Shown in pieces: positions 1-8,065 of a DNA stretch of 64,000 nucleotides. A model generated the notes under the pieces. The model searched no databases. It was not told where the DNA came from and was given only the letters and a program-made list of their open reading frames with translations. The number at the start of each line of letters is the position of its first letter. Within the stretch, counting starts at the first letter, position 1. The stretch is from the NCBI RefSeq assembly GCF_003864255.1, contig NZ_QWEZ01000001.1:1736001-1800000 (forward strand), given 5' to 3'. The position numbers were made by a program, and so were the translations under genes. Source of the stretch: Aestuariirhabdus litorea. GTDB lineage: Bacteria > Pseudomonadota > Gammaproteobacteria > Pseudomonadales > Aestuariirhabdaceae.

Positions 1-346
1 GGGTATAGGCAATAGTGCCGTCGGGGGTCAGTATCTGGAAAAACCCTCGACCATTAATCGCCAAGTCCAGCGGCTGGTCCGTTGTCTGCAGGCTACCGGC
101 GGTAAAGATCTTCTGGGTACCGGCAACCCGTACCCCTGTACCCAGCTGCAGGCCGGATGGCAGGGTGGTGTCCTGCGAGGACTGCCCGCCGGGCTGGCGC
201 TGAACCTGGTAAAGCAGATCCTCAAATTCGGCGCGATCTTTTTTGAAGCCGACCGTGCTGACGTTGGCCAGGTTGTTGGAAATGGTGGTCAGCTGCATAT
301 CTTGCGCGCTTAACCCTGTTTTACTTACCCAAAGTGCCGGTTGCAT
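1..346 (-). CDS. flgG: Flagellar distal rod protein FlgG (3' end cut by window edge)
   Basis: The first 115 residues of FlgG, which forms the distal rod between MS ring and hook. The N-terminus has the typical amphipathic helix (ALWVSKTGLSAQD) and the rod/hook signature ISNNLANVSTVGFKKDRAEF. The start is the ATG at 346, preceded by GGAGAAG about 6 nt upstream. The gene continues beyond base 1. It lies 102 bp downstream of flgF on the same strand, so the two are probably cotranscribed from the sigma-54 promoter ahead of flgF. Identification is secure; only the C-terminal part is unseen. Confidence 0.95.
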   Translation of the reverse strand, partial: MQPALWVSKTGLSAQDMQLTTISNNLANVSTVGFKKDRAEFEDLLYQVQRQPGGQSSQDTTLPSGLQLGTGVRVAGTQKIFTAGSLQTTDQPLDLAINGRGFFQILTPDGTIAYT

Positions 347-448
347 TTTCTCTTCTCCCCGCGAGAACTCCGTTCCCGCATCACATCTTGTCTGCAAACG
401 AGAGCGTTTGCGTTTATGTCAAAAGTCCGTCAGTTATGCAGACACTGG

Positions 449-1186
449 CTAGTTCTGCAAAAGCCGTTCCACCGATTTCTGATTCTCTTCCGCGGTACTC
501 ATCATCTTGACCTGGACCTGGAACTGCTTGGAGAGACTCAGCATGGAGATCATCTCGGAGACGGCGTTCACATTGCTGCCCTCCAGAAATCCCGGCTCAA
601 GGGTAACGGCGGCATCGGGAGCTACCCCCTCCTCACCCTTGACCCGGAAAAAGCCGTCACTACCTTTTTCCAACCGGCTCTTATCCGGGTTAACCAACAG
701 AATACGGTCCACCTCCGCCAGCGCATTGGGGTTCTCCCCCACCCCACGAATGGTGATGGTTCCATCGGGAGCGATGTCCAGCTTGTCAAATTCCGGCAGT
801 ACGATGGGGCCACCATTGCCCATGATCGCCAAACCTTCTGAATTCCTGAGCGCCCCATCAGAGTCGACACGCAGGTTGCCGGTTCGGGTATAGACGGTTT
901 CGCCCGCCCCGTTCTGGGCGGCGATCCAGCCATCGCCCCGCACCGCCACATCCAGATCCTGTCCGGTCTGAATCAGGGTACCGGAAGCCTGGTTGGTGCC
1001 CGGATTTTCCGTCATGGCATAGGCGCGCGTAGGATAGGTTTCCCCCCACACAGGCATCGAGCGGGCCTGTTCAAAGTCGCCCTTGAAGCCTGTGGTGGTG
1101 GCATTGGCCAGGTTATTGGCGTGGATGGTCTGGCCCAGCATGTTCTGCTTGGCGCCGCTCATCGATATGAATAGTGCTCTGTCCAT
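449..1186 (-). CDS. flgF: Flagellar proximal rod protein FlgF
   Basis: A full-length rod protein of 245 residues, usual for FlgF. It starts with MDRALFISMSGAKQ, carries the rod signature ANNLANATTTGFKGDFEQA near residue 25, and ends with the conserved heptad-like helix of axial proteins (SMLSLSKQFQVQVKMMSTAEE). It builds the proximal rod of the basal body and is exported through the flagellar type III apparatus without a cleaved signal. flgF and flgG are separated from flgBCDE by about 316 bp that hold a sigma-54 promoter, so FG and downstream genes form their own transcription unit. Confidence 0.96.
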   Translation of the reverse strand: MDRALFISMSGAKQNMLGQTIHANNLANATTTGFKGDFEQARSMPVWGETYPTRAYAMTENPGTNQASGTLIQTGQDLDVAVRGDGWIAAQNGAGETVYTRTGNLRVDSDGALRNSEGLAIMGNGGPIVLPEFDKLDIAPDGTITIRGVGENPNALAEVDRILLVNPDKSRLEKGSDGFFRVKGEEGVAPDAAVTLEPGFLEGSNVNAVSEMISMLSLSKQFQVQVKMMSTAEENQKSVERLLQN

Positions 1187-1247
1187 TAGGCTTTATCCCC
1201 TTGGGAGCGGCAATTGCTTGCTGCTCGGTTCTCTTACAGACTATCAA

Positions 1248-1263
1248 AGCAAGGGGTGTGCCC
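1248..1263 (-). promoter_or_regulatory. Sigma-54 promoter of flgFG
   Basis: On the minus strand the sequence reads GGGCACACCCCTTGCT. It matches the RpoN consensus TGGCACGNNNNTTGCW with the invariant GG and GC exactly 10 bp apart; only the first T and the G at position 7 differ. The GC element ends 62 bp upstream of the flgF ATG. Rod genes driven by RpoN with a FleQ/FlrC-type activator are known in polar flagellates. Confidence 0.82.
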
Positions 1264-1454
1264 ACTTTTTATACCAACAGAAAAAAACACCTATCTTATT
1301 GATATACAGTTATTTTTATTTTTAGACGGAAAGCAATGAGGGGCCTGAAAAGGCCGTTAGAACGGTGGGTGCGGCAAGGATTTACCGCCATAAAAGCATT
1401 ACTAGAGGCAGGGTAAAGGCTTTGGTCCCTCTACCGACGAACCGGTAAAGGGCA

Positions 1455-1490
1455 CCGATCAGGACTCTACTTCTGTAAAGCCCTGATCGG
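1455..1490. terminator. Inverted repeat downstream of flgE
   Basis: CCGATCAGG (1455-1463) and CCTGATCGG (1482-1490) form a perfect 9-bp stem with an 18-nt loop, 12 bp after the flgE stop codon. No U-tract follows on the minus strand, so it may stabilise the flgBCDE transcript or act as a weak terminator rather than being a classical intrinsic terminator. Confidence 0.45.
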
Positions 1491-1502
1491 CGCGGCCAAG
1501 CC

Positions 1503-2798
1503 TTAGATATTCAAAATGGTCTGGGTGACCGCATCGGAGGTCTCGATGGTCTTGGCGTTCGCCTGATAGTTACGCTGGGCAATAATCAGGTTAACCAGCT
1601 CATCGGAGAGCTCCACGTTGGATGACTCCAGGGCCCCCGCCTGAAGCGCTCCCAGGGTTCCTGAGCGGGGGGTGCCGACAACCGGGTTGCCGGAGTCAAA
1701 CGACTCCGCCCACTCGGTCTTGCCCAGGGGGCTCAGCCCCTCGGTGTTGGCGAAGTTGGCAAACACCACCTGTCCCTGAACCCGGCTCTGGCCGTTGGTG
1801 TAACGGGCAAACAGGACACCCTCATCGGAGACCTCAAGCCCTGCCAGCTGACCGGTACTGAAACCATCCTGGTTAACACTGGTGACCGCAAAGGAGCTGG
1901 AGAACTGGGTACTGCCTGTCATATCGAGGTTATAACCACTCGGAGAAGCCGCACCGTTCTGGCTGCCGGAGCTGTCACGGGGCTCCCAGCCAGCCAGTAC
2001 CACAGGGGTACCCGGGGCCGGAGCAGTTAACTGACCGGCAGAATCAAAGGTTAATGCCTGGGTGAAAGGGGTGAATACGTTAGCAGCCGGGTTATCGGGT
2101 GGCGGGGTGCCATCGGGAAGGGTGCCGTCAAAATCCCTTCCGTCGATCAGGACGTGCATATCCCAGGTATTGGCTCCGGTTTTGACGAAATACTGGGTTT
2201 GAATGTGAGAGTTACCCAAAGAGTCATAAACATTGACCGAGGTGGCGGAGTTATAGGTGTCCGGATCGGTAGGGTCGAACGGGGCGATCAGTGGCACCAG
2301 GTCACTGGAATTGAGGTTGACGGTCTGGTTCACGGTCCCGGTTGCCTGAGGCGACTGGTTAGTAGTATCAACCTGAAGATCCGTCAGTACCCCGGTCAGT
2401 ATCTGGCCGGTAGCGTCAGCGCCATAACCTTGCAGGTTTTTGCCGAAGTTATTGACAATAAACCCCTCTTTATCGGTGCCGAAGTAGCCCGCCCGACTGT
2501 AGGTTGTCTCACCGTTGTTATCCAGCACAAAGAAGCCGTCACCGTTGATGGCCATATCCAGGCTGTTGCTGGTGAAGTTGATACTGCCCTGGGTAAATTG
2601 CTGGCCGATATTGGACAACAGCACACCGCTGCCGGTGGCATTAGCGGAAGTACCCAGTGTAGAAGCCGCGTAGACATCGGCAAACTCCGCCCTTGAGGAC
2701 TTAAAGCCGATGGTGCTGGCGTTGGCGATATTGTTACCGGTCACCTCCAGCTCATTGCCAGCGGCACGAATTCCACTCAAACCGATATTAAAAGCCAT
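1503..2798 (-). CDS. flgE: Flagellar hook protein FlgE
   Basis: A hook subunit of 431 residues. The N-terminal D0 domain begins MAFNIGLSGIRAAGNELEV and carries the signature GNNIANASTIGFKSSRAEFADVY. The C-terminus has the conserved LVNLIIAQRNYQANAKTIET helix that packs against the N-terminal helix in the assembled hook. The central part (about residues 90-370) is the variable surface domain. It is fourth in the flgBCDE operon, 31 bp after flgD. Its length is normal for FlgE and no frame problems are seen. Confidence 0.97.
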   Translation of the reverse strand: MAFNIGLSGIRAAGNELEVTGNNIANASTIGFKSSRAEFADVYAASTLGTSANATGSGVLLSNIGQQFTQGSINFTSNSLDMAINGDGFFVLDNNGETTYSRAGYFGTDKEGFIVNNFGKNLQGYGADATGQILTGVLTDLQVDTTNQSPQATGTVNQTVNLNSSDLVPLIAPFDPTDPDTYNSATSVNVYDSLGNSHIQTQYFVKTGANTWDMHVLIDGRDFDGTLPDGTPPPDNPAANVFTPFTQALTFDSAGQLTAPAPGTPVVLAGWEPRDSSGSQNGAASPSGYNLDMTGSTQFSSSFAVTSVNQDGFSTGQLAGLEVSDEGVLFARYTNGQSRVQGQVVFANFANTEGLSPLGKTEWAESFDSGNPVVGTPRSGTLGALQAGALESSNVELSDELVNLIIAQRNYQANAKTIETSDAVTQTILNI

Positions 2799-2829
2799 GA
2801 TTCTTTCTCCTGATCGCTCGCTGAGCGAA

Positions 2830-3519
2830 TTACTCTTTGATCATCTGTACGTCGGACAGCAGGACCGAGCCCAGACCATCCAGATTCAAGATCACATCGC
2901 CGGTTCCCTGGGCCCCCAGGGTGATGCTGTTAACATGGGCTGGCAACACCGTTGGAACCTGCTGTGACTGGCCATCAATCAAAGCCATCGCTTCAAAGCG
3001 GTACTCTCCGGACGGCAAAGTATTGCCGCTACTGTCTTTGCCATCCCACTCAAATTCGATATTGCCCTTGGCCTGCGAGCCCATGGGGAGCTGGCGGACC
3101 AGGTCTCCGTTCGCACTGTAGACATTCACCGTGAGGTCCTGGGTTGAGGCGGGCAGCACCACCAGGCCATCGCTACCGCGCCCCGTATCAACCCGGGTCT
3201 GTTCCATCCCCAGCATCACAGTTCGACCCACCAGCGAGGAAGCCTGCAATGCCTGACTGGACTGCATACCCGCCACAAAGTCCTGCATTGAGCTGTTAAG
3301 GCTTTCCACCCCTTCCACAGTACTGAACTGGGCAAGCTGGGCGATAAACTCTCCATTCTCCTGGGGCTCCAGAGGGTTCTGGTTGTTCATCTGAGCAACC
3401 AGCAGCTCCAGAAACTCGTTCTTGCCCAGCTCATCATTCTTCTTCTGGTTCTCCTGCGCGTTGGCAATGGAGTACTGATCCATAACCGATGTGCTGGTAA
3501 CACTATTCAGGCTCATCAC
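2830..3519 (-). CDS. flgD: Flagellar hook assembly (capping) protein FlgD
   Basis: A hook-scaffolding protein of 229 residues that caps the growing hook and is later replaced by FlgK. The N-terminal signature LGKNEFLELLVAQMNNQNPLEP is followed by the FlgD helix QLAQFSTVEGVESL. The C-terminal half is a FlgD Ig-like/tudor module (about residues 115-220, including GNIEFEWDGKDSSGNTLPSG). Two adjacent ATG codons make the start uncertain by one residue. It lies 7 bp after flgC in the operon. Confidence 0.95.
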   Translation of the reverse strand: MMSLNSVTSTSVMDQYSIANAQENQKKNDELGKNEFLELLVAQMNNQNPLEPQENGEFIAQLAQFSTVEGVESLNSSMQDFVAGMQSSQALQASSLVGRTVMLGMEQTRVDTGRGSDGLVVLPASTQDLTVNVYSANGDLVRQLPMGSQAKGNIEFEWDGKDSSGNTLPSGEYRFEAMALIDGQSQQVPTVLPAHVNSITLGAQGTGDVILNLDGLGSVLLSDVQMIKE

Positions 3520-3526
3520 GCTCTCC

Positions 3527-3967
3527 TTACTGCCCCAGTGTGAGGACTTTTTGCATCATGGTTTTAGCGGTGTTCAGCACATCCACATTGGTCTGGAAGG
3601 AACGCGATGCCGAGATCATGTCGGCCATCTGTTCAACCACATTGACGTTGGGGTAGTAGACATAACCCTCATCATTCGCCATCGGGTGGTTAGGGTCGTA
3701 ACGCGCCTCCAGCTCCTGCTGGCTCTCTACAACACCCATCACACGTACCCCCGCACCGACTTCAGAAGGTTGCTCATCAAACAGGGAGCCCTCCTGCCCT
3801 GCTTCGTCCAGTGCATGGGCGAAAACCGGGTAGCGGGCGCGGTAGGTCTCATCGATACTGCTGCTGACCGTCTCCGCATTGGCAATATTGCTGGAGGTCG
3901 CATTGAGGCGGATTGACTGGGCACTCATACCGGAACCCGCAATGGTAAAGACGTTAGCCAAAGACAT
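3527..3967 (-). CDS. flgC: Flagellar proximal rod protein FlgC
   Basis: A rod protein of 146 residues, the usual FlgC length. Typical features are MSLANVFTIAGSGMSAQSIR, the asparagine-rich SSNIANAETVSSS motif, the central PNVNVVEQMADMISASR block and the C-terminal helix ending in KVLTLGQ. Together with FlgB and FlgF it forms the proximal rod in the periplasm. It starts 2 bp after the flgB stop, which implies translational coupling. Confidence 0.97.
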   Translation of the reverse strand: MSLANVFTIAGSGMSAQSIRLNATSSNIANAETVSSSIDETYRARYPVFAHALDEAGQEGSLFDEQPSEVGAGVRVMGVVESQQELEARYDPNHPMANDEGYVYYPNVNVVEQMADMISASRSFQTNVDVLNTAKTMMQKVLTLGQ

Positions 3968-3969
3968 GT

Positions 3970-4380
3970 TTATTGACCTCTAATGGCAGTGCTCAGACCT
4001 TTGAACTTCGCATTCAGGAATGTGAAGCTGGAGTCAAAGGCGATCTTGTTCTGGGTAAATTCAGCAATCTCCCGCTGGGTATCGACGGTGTTTCCATCAA
4101 CGGAGGGTTGAGTGGCGATCCGATACAGCAACTCCCCCCCCTCCACTTCATCGATAAACCCTGAAACATGGCCGGGGTGTGTTTTCTCCAGGGCCACTGC
4201 GCTCTCGTTACCCTGAGTGGAAAGTTGCTGCTTCATCACTGAAGCAAAGTCGATGTCCCGAGCCTTGAAGCCGGGGGTGTCAGCATTGGCGAGATTATTG
4301 GCCAGCACCTCGGCCCGTTGTGCACGAAACTGCAGCGCCGCCGGGTGGATACCTAATGCCTTGTCAAAACTGATTGCCAT
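3970..4380 (-). CDS. flgB: Flagellar rod protein FlgB
   Basis: A basal-body rod protein of 136 residues and the first gene of the flgBCDE transcript. The start MAISFDKALGIHPAAL, the signature NNLANADTPGFKARDIDF (residues 28-45) and the C-terminal helix ending FTFLNAKFKGLSTAIRGQ are diagnostic. FlgB is the most membrane-proximal rod subunit. A near-perfect sigma-54 promoter lies 42 bp upstream of its ATG. Confidence 0.96.
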   Translation of the reverse strand: MAISFDKALGIHPAALQFRAQRAEVLANNLANADTPGFKARDIDFASVMKQQLSTQGNESAVALEKTHPGHVSGFIDEVEGGELLYRIATQPSVDGNTVDTQREIAEFTQNKIAFDSSFTFLNAKFKGLSTAIRGQ

Positions 4381-4421
4381 GCTGAACCTCGTACTGGATT
4401 GATTGCCTACACAGAATCAAT

Positions 4422-4437
4422 AGCAACGAGCATGCCA
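4422..4437 (-). promoter_or_regulatory. Sigma-54 promoter of flgBCDE
   Basis: On the minus strand the sequence reads TGGCATGCTCGTTGCT, matching the RpoN consensus TGGCACGNNNNTTGCW at all fixed positions but one (C to T). GG and GC are correctly spaced. The expected transcription start is around 4411, giving a leader of about 30 nt before flgB. The upstream side contains the hexanucleotide repeat at 4594-4645, in the range where an activator would bind. Confidence 0.88.
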
Positions 4438-4593
4438 ACTAAATTTATTGTTTTTATTCAATGGGTTACAAAAAAACATCATCTCTAAAACCGCGGCAGC
4501 GGCAAACCACTTCCGACCGGGCGGCAAACATAGAGAGCCCCTTTGCCGCCTAAGGTTAAAAATGCGAATACAACGCGGTGAAAGCAGAAGAAT

Positions 4594-4645
4594 AAGCAGA
4601 AGCAGAAGCAGAAGCAGAAGCAGAAGCAGAAGCAGAAGCAGAAGC
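4594..4645. repeat. Hexanucleotide microsatellite (AAGCAG)8.7
   Basis: 52 bp of uninterrupted AAGCAG units (8 complete copies plus AAGC), preceded by a degenerate copy at 4582-4590. It sits between the end of cheR and the flgB promoter, about 157 bp upstream of the -24 element. Being a multiple of three, copy changes would not shift a frame, and the only reading frame through it encodes a low-complexity Ser-Arg run with no gene character. It is more likely a length-variable spacer between an upstream regulatory element and the promoter. Confidence 0.92.
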
Positions 4646-4698
4646 TAAAAGATTAAGTCTTGGGATTAAGGCCAGGTACAAACGGGGGAAAGAGATCT

Positions 4699-4717
4699 GA
4701 GCGCGCAAGGCGCGCTC
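4699..4717 (-). terminator. Hairpin after cheR
   Basis: GAGCGCGC-AAG-GCGCGCTC forms a perfect 8-bp GC-rich stem six bases beyond the cheR stop. Downstream on the minus strand comes a pyrimidine tract rather than a clean run of U, so termination is probably partial and some readthrough into flgB is possible. Confidence 0.6.
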
Positions 4718-4723
4718 AAAGCG

Positions 4724-5584
4724 CTATTTAGCGATATACATGATACCGGGACGGCACTGCACCATCTCATAAAGGTGGGAAAGTCCATTGAGCGCCTCCG
4801 ACGCGCCCAGGAACAGATAGCCTCCCGGCTTGAGGGTAGCGTGAATACGGGTAAGTATGTCGCGTTTGAAATCCGCCGAAAAATAGATCAGGACATTCCG
4901 GCAAAAAACAACGTCGAACTTACCCAGGGTGACATAGCTGTCCTGCAGGTTGATCGCCCTGAAGTCGATACGCTGCTTGATCGCTGGTTTGACCTGCCAC
5001 CGCCGGCCATCAAGAGGGGTAAAGTATTTTTCCAGGCGCTCATCCGACAGCCCACGCCCCAGCGCAAGGGAGTCGTACTCGCCCAGCTTGGCCTCCCCCA
5101 GCACTTTGCTCGACAGGTCCGTCGCAACAATCTGCACGCCACCACGAAGCTGGCCGAGGCTGGTCCGCTCGAACTCATCGATAATAATGCTTTGGGAGTA
5201 GGGTTCCTGCCCTGATGAGCATGCGGCGGACCAGATCCTCAGGCGCTGGCCGGGATAGCGCTTTGCAAGGTCGGGTAAGATACGTGTTTTAAGCACCTCG
5301 AAGGGGTAGCTATCACGAAACCAGAGGGTCTCGTTGGTGGTCATGGCATCGACCACCTCACTCCTCAACCCGCCCCGAGGCTGGGCATTGATGCGCTTTA
5401 CCAATTCACTGAGCGAACCAATTTGATGGTTGGCAAGGATTTTACGTAGCCGACTCTTGACCAGATACTCCTTGTTTTTACCCAGCACAATACCGCAGGC
5501 CTTCTCGAGGAACTCGCTGAACACCTCGAAATCACCTGTCGCCGAAGCACTGGCGCGGCCTTGAGTTAGTCCGATATCGGCCAA
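4724..5584 (-). CDS. cheR: Chemotaxis protein methyltransferase CheR
   Basis: A cytoplasmic SAM-dependent methyltransferase of 286 residues that methylates glutamates on chemoreceptors. It has an N-terminal all-helical CheR_N domain (residues about 15-75) and a C-terminal Rossmann domain with the SAM loop IWSAACSSGQEPYS (around residue 118) and the conserved NLQDS and FDVVFCRNVLIYF segments. It follows cheV by 30 bp; the pair cheV-cheR next to flgB is the arrangement seen in Pseudomonas and relatives. No tetratricopeptide extension is present. Confidence 0.96.
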   Translation of the reverse strand: MADIGLTQGRASASATGDFEVFSEFLEKACGIVLGKNKEYLVKSRLRKILANHQIGSLSELVKRINAQPRGGLRSEVVDAMTTNETLWFRDSYPFEVLKTRILPDLAKRYPGQRLRIWSAACSSGQEPYSQSIIIDEFERTSLGQLRGGVQIVATDLSSKVLGEAKLGEYDSLALGRGLSDERLEKYFTPLDGRRWQVKPAIKQRIDFRAINLQDSYVTLGKFDVVFCRNVLIYFSADFKRDILTRIHATLKPGGYLFLGASEALNGLSHLYEMVQCRPGIMYIAK

Positions 5585-5614
5585 CCTACTACTCCTTTAA
5601 ATAACCCGCAGGCG

Positions 5615-6544
5615 CTACTGGGTTTCGATCTGAAAACGCTTGATCACACTACCTGCGAGATCATCCGGGTTAAATTTGGCAATAAAATCGTTCGCCCCCA
5701 CCTTCTCCACCATGGCCTTGTTGAAAACGCCACTTAACGAGGTATGAAGTACGATATAAAGACCTGCCAGGCACGGGTCCGCCCTGACTTCGGTGGTGAG
5801 AGTGTACCCATCCATTTCGGGCATCTCAATATCAGAAATCATCATCAGCAGATGGCTATTGATATCACTTCCATCGGCCACCAGCTCCTTGAGATACTCC
5901 AGCGCCTGGCGGCCATCATTTTTAACCACCACTTCGACGCCGATATTCTCCAGGCAGCGCTGAACCTGCTTACGCGCCACGGCAGAGTCATCAGCTACCA
6001 GAACCTTCTGGGACAACGCATGGGTCGTCACCTCATCGGTAATCAGGTCAGGGCTTACCTCGTCGCTCTGGGGAGCCACTTCAGCAAGGATTTTTTCCAC
6101 ATCGATGATCTCGACCAGCTGGTCATCCACCCGAGTTACCGCCGTCAGGTAATGGTCCATCCCGGTGCCACGGGGGGGCGGATGTATATCAGCCCAATTC
6201 ATGTTAACGATGCGGTCAACCATCTGCACCAGGAAGCCCTGCACCTTCATATTGTATTCGGTGATAATCACAAAAGCATTGCTCAGGTCCTCAAGAGGCC
6301 CCTTGCCTGTCGCCATGTTCATATCGAGAATAGGGATGGTTCCCCCCCGGATATTGGCAACCCCCCTGACCACCGGACTGCTTTTCGGCAACATGGTCAG
6401 CTGGGGGCACTGAAGTACCTCCTTGACCTTAAAGACGTTGATGCCATACAACTGCTTGCCATTTAGGCGAAACAGCAGCAATTCGAGTCTATTCTCACCA
6501 ACCAGCTGCGTCCGCTGGTTGACACTATCCAACACTCCTGCCAT
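5615..6544 (-). CDS. cheV: Chemotaxis coupling protein CheV (CheW-REC)
   Basis: A CheW-like domain (residues about 10-150: RLELLLFRLNGKQLYGINVFK) is joined to a response-regulator receiver domain (about 180-305). In the receiver the acidic pair (VADDSA), the phosphorylatable aspartate (MISDIEMPEMDG) and the switch Thr/Lys regions can be seen. It couples receptors to CheA and helps adaptation. The ATG at 6544 is chosen because GGAG lies 6 nt upstream and homologues begin MAGVLDSVNQR; an in-frame GTG 12 bases earlier is less likely. It is transcribed divergently from flgA. Confidence 0.95.
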   Translation of the reverse strand: MAGVLDSVNQRTQLVGENRLELLLFRLNGKQLYGINVFKVKEVLQCPQLTMLPKSSPVVRGVANIRGGTIPILDMNMATGKGPLEDLSNAFVIITEYNMKVQGFLVQMVDRIVNMNWADIHPPPRGTGMDHYLTAVTRVDDQLVEIIDVEKILAEVAPQSDEVSPDLITDEVTTHALSQKVLVADDSAVARKQVQRCLENIGVEVVVKNDGRQALEYLKELVADGSDINSHLLMMISDIEMPEMDGYTLTTEVRADPCLAGLYIVLHTSLSGVFNKAMVEKVGANDFIAKFNPDDLAGSVIKRFQIETQ

Positions 6545-6715
6545 GGAGATCTCCACTATCTAAACTGTAATCCCGTGCGAATCAGTCCACCCGGATCGGT
6601 CACTAAGCTGTACGTGTTAATAGACTATAGCCGCTCGCCGAGCCAGATAACAACAACCATCACTCCGAGTTTGCTCCCCCAACCCAAAGCGGCCGGGGGC
6701 CCTCCCCCAAAGTAT

Positions 6716-6731
6716 CGGCATAACTTTTGCT
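6716..6731 (+). promoter_or_regulatory. Sigma-54 promoter of flgA
   Basis: CGGCATAACTTTTGCT matches the RpoN consensus TGGCACGNNNNTTGCW with invariant GG and GC at the correct spacing; the first T, the C at position 6 and the G at position 7 differ. It predicts a start near 6743 and a leader of about 80 nt before the flgA ATG at 6825. Confidence 0.72.
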
Positions 6732-6824
6732 GCCTTTAACCATAAGTTGGCAATATGCCAGAATTTTGTCGGTCACGATCCCGGCAGCCCGATACCCGAT
6801 GAGAGAACAGCCATAGGCCCTTTA

Positions 6825-7556
6825 ATGAGACCCAGACTTCGTTCCTACTTGACTCTTTTCGCCGCCGCCCTCTTTGCACCTTTATCCGGCGCACAGGAGC
6901 TGGCACCGAATAGCGCCGATCTCAAGCAGATTCAAGTGCGCGTGAAGAGTTATCTATTGGAACAGGCAACCCAGCGCCAGAGGGGGGACTCCCTTAGCCG
7001 CATAGAGGTCGAGATCAATCCGCTGGATCCTCGCCTGCAGCTCCCAAGATGCTCTGAGCCCACCACACTGATCGAAGACTCCCGCCACCACCGAGCAGGA
7101 CGCCAAACGGTTCGTGTCGAGTGTCGCGGGGAGCAGCCCTGGGGGATCTATCTAAGCGCAACCGTCAAAGTATTCCGGCAGGTGATCACCGCTAACCGCT
7201 TGATCAACAAGCGGGAATCCGTTAACCCGGAAGACCTGCTGCTTGAAGAGCACGACGTAACAGAACTCCGCTCTGGCTACTTTACTGCCCTTGATAGCCT
7301 TACCCACATGCAGGCGAAACGGACCATCAGGCCGGGACAACCCCTTTCACCCTCGCTGTTACAGGCACAACAGCTCATTGAGAAAGGGGATACCGTCACC
7401 ATCGAAGCCAGGGGTAACGGCCTTACCGTAAGAATGATGGGGACAGCACTGTCGGACGGTGAAGCCAACGAACAGATCAGGGTAAAAAACAACAGTTCTG
7501 AAAAAATCATCCGGGCAACGGTAACTGGCCCCAAACGGGTTGAGATAGTAATTTAA
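6825..7556 (+). CDS. flgA: Flagellar P-ring chaperone FlgA
   Basis: A periplasmic chaperone of 243 residues that assists P-ring (FlgI) assembly. A Sec signal peptide occupies residues 1-24 (LTLFAAALFAPLSGA, cleavage before QE). The C-terminal two thirds form the SAF/FlgA domain, with NRLINKRESVNPEDLLLEE, the RTIRPGQPL turn and KGDTVTIEARGNGLTV. The ATG at 6825 is chosen because it directly precedes the signal peptide; the frame stays open further upstream but without signal character. The sigma-54 site at 6716 probably drives it. Confidence 0.94.
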   Translation: MRPRLRSYLTLFAAALFAPLSGAQELAPNSADLKQIQVRVKSYLLEQATQRQRGDSLSRIEVEINPLDPRLQLPRCSEPTTLIEDSRHHRAGRQTVRVECRGEQPWGIYLSATVKVFRQVITANRLINKRESVNPEDLLLEEHDVTELRSGYFTALDSLTHMQAKRTIRPGQPLSPSLLQAQQLIEKGDTVTIEARGNGLTVRMMGTALSDGEANEQIRVKNNSSEKIIRATVTGPKRVEIVI

Positions 7557-7656
7557 TGACACAGCCCGAAAACTACTGCTAACATACTGTTTATTAAGGA
7601 CTCTTACCAAAAAGGGGCCACCCGGCAGGGTCGAGACAAATAAATTAAAAAAGTGC

Positions 7657-7683
7657 TAAAGTTTTTGCCACGGATGCCGCTAA
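7657..7683 (+). promoter_or_regulatory. Sigma-28 (FliA) promoter of flgMN
   Basis: TAAAGTTT (7657-7664), an 11-bp spacer, then GCCGCTAA (7676-7683). The FliA consensus is TAAAGTTT-N11-GCCGATAA, so 15 of 16 bases match with exact spacing. It lies 39 bp upstream of the flgM ATG and supports the classical loop in which sigma-28 activates its own anti-sigma factor. Confidence 0.92.
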
Positions 7684-7722
7684 CTGGTGTGACGGTAATT
7701 AAAAGGTTCTGAGGATGCCACC

Positions 7723-8055
7723 ATGGCCATCAACATAAACAACAATCTGCTCAATCCAGCAGGCGCCCGCAGCAGCGAAAGTCGTGATCGCCAGGGCGAC
7801 GCTATAGGCACCGACAGCAAAGAGGGGCAAAATAGTGTTGCAAAGCCCGTCACGGCTCGAACAGACTCAGTCAATCTGAGCTCTGAAGGCAAGAACCTGC
7901 GCCAGATTGAGGACAAGCTCTCCAGCCAGCCCGAGATCGACCAGGACAAGGTGGCTCGCATCAAAAAAGCAATTGCCGAGGGCTCCTACCAGGTAGATGC
8001 CCGTAAACTTGCTGACAACCTCTTTGCCATGGAGGCTCAGCTCAACAAACTCTGA
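7723..8055 (+). CDS. flgM: Anti-sigma-28 factor FlgM
   Basis: A 110-residue protein with the FlgM C-terminal sigma-binding region: DSVNLSSEGKNLRQIEDKL, then VARIKKAIAEGSYQVDARKLADNLFAMEAQL. The N-terminal half is rich in polar residues and probably disordered, as in other FlgM proteins, which allows export through the hook-basal body. It inhibits FliA until the hook is complete. The ATG at 7723 lies behind a near-perfect sigma-28 promoter. Confidence 0.95.
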   Translation: MAININNNLLNPAGARSSESRDRQGDAIGTDSKEGQNSVAKPVTARTDSVNLSSEGKNLRQIEDKLSSQPEIDQDKVARIKKAIAEGSYQVDARKLADNLFAMEAQLNKL

Positions 8056-8065
8056 CGGAGAAGTT

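Larger units (their letters stand above)
1187..1502. other. Intergenic region between flgE and flgF
   Basis: No gene is seen in these 316 bp. They hold a sigma-54 promoter for flgF (1248-1263), an AT-rich stretch at about 1265-1325 with an IHF-like core on the minus strand (1292-1304, TATCAATAAGATA, one mismatch to the core consensus), a small hairpin GGCCT-GAAA-AGGCC at 1342-1355, and an inverted repeat at 1455-1490 just after flgE. The order of repeat after flgE, bend site and promoter is the usual architecture of an enhancer-dependent promoter. The enhancer-binding site itself was not identified. Confidence 0.6.

Noticed and set aside
4594..4645. The AAGCAG array as a CRISPR
   Set aside because: There are no spacers: units are contiguous hexamers, and no cas gene is in the window.
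4448..4648. A frame of 66 codons ending in a Ser-Arg run at the hexanucleotide repeat
   Set aside because: The run is the translated microsatellite; no ribosome site, and it overlaps the flgB promoter region.
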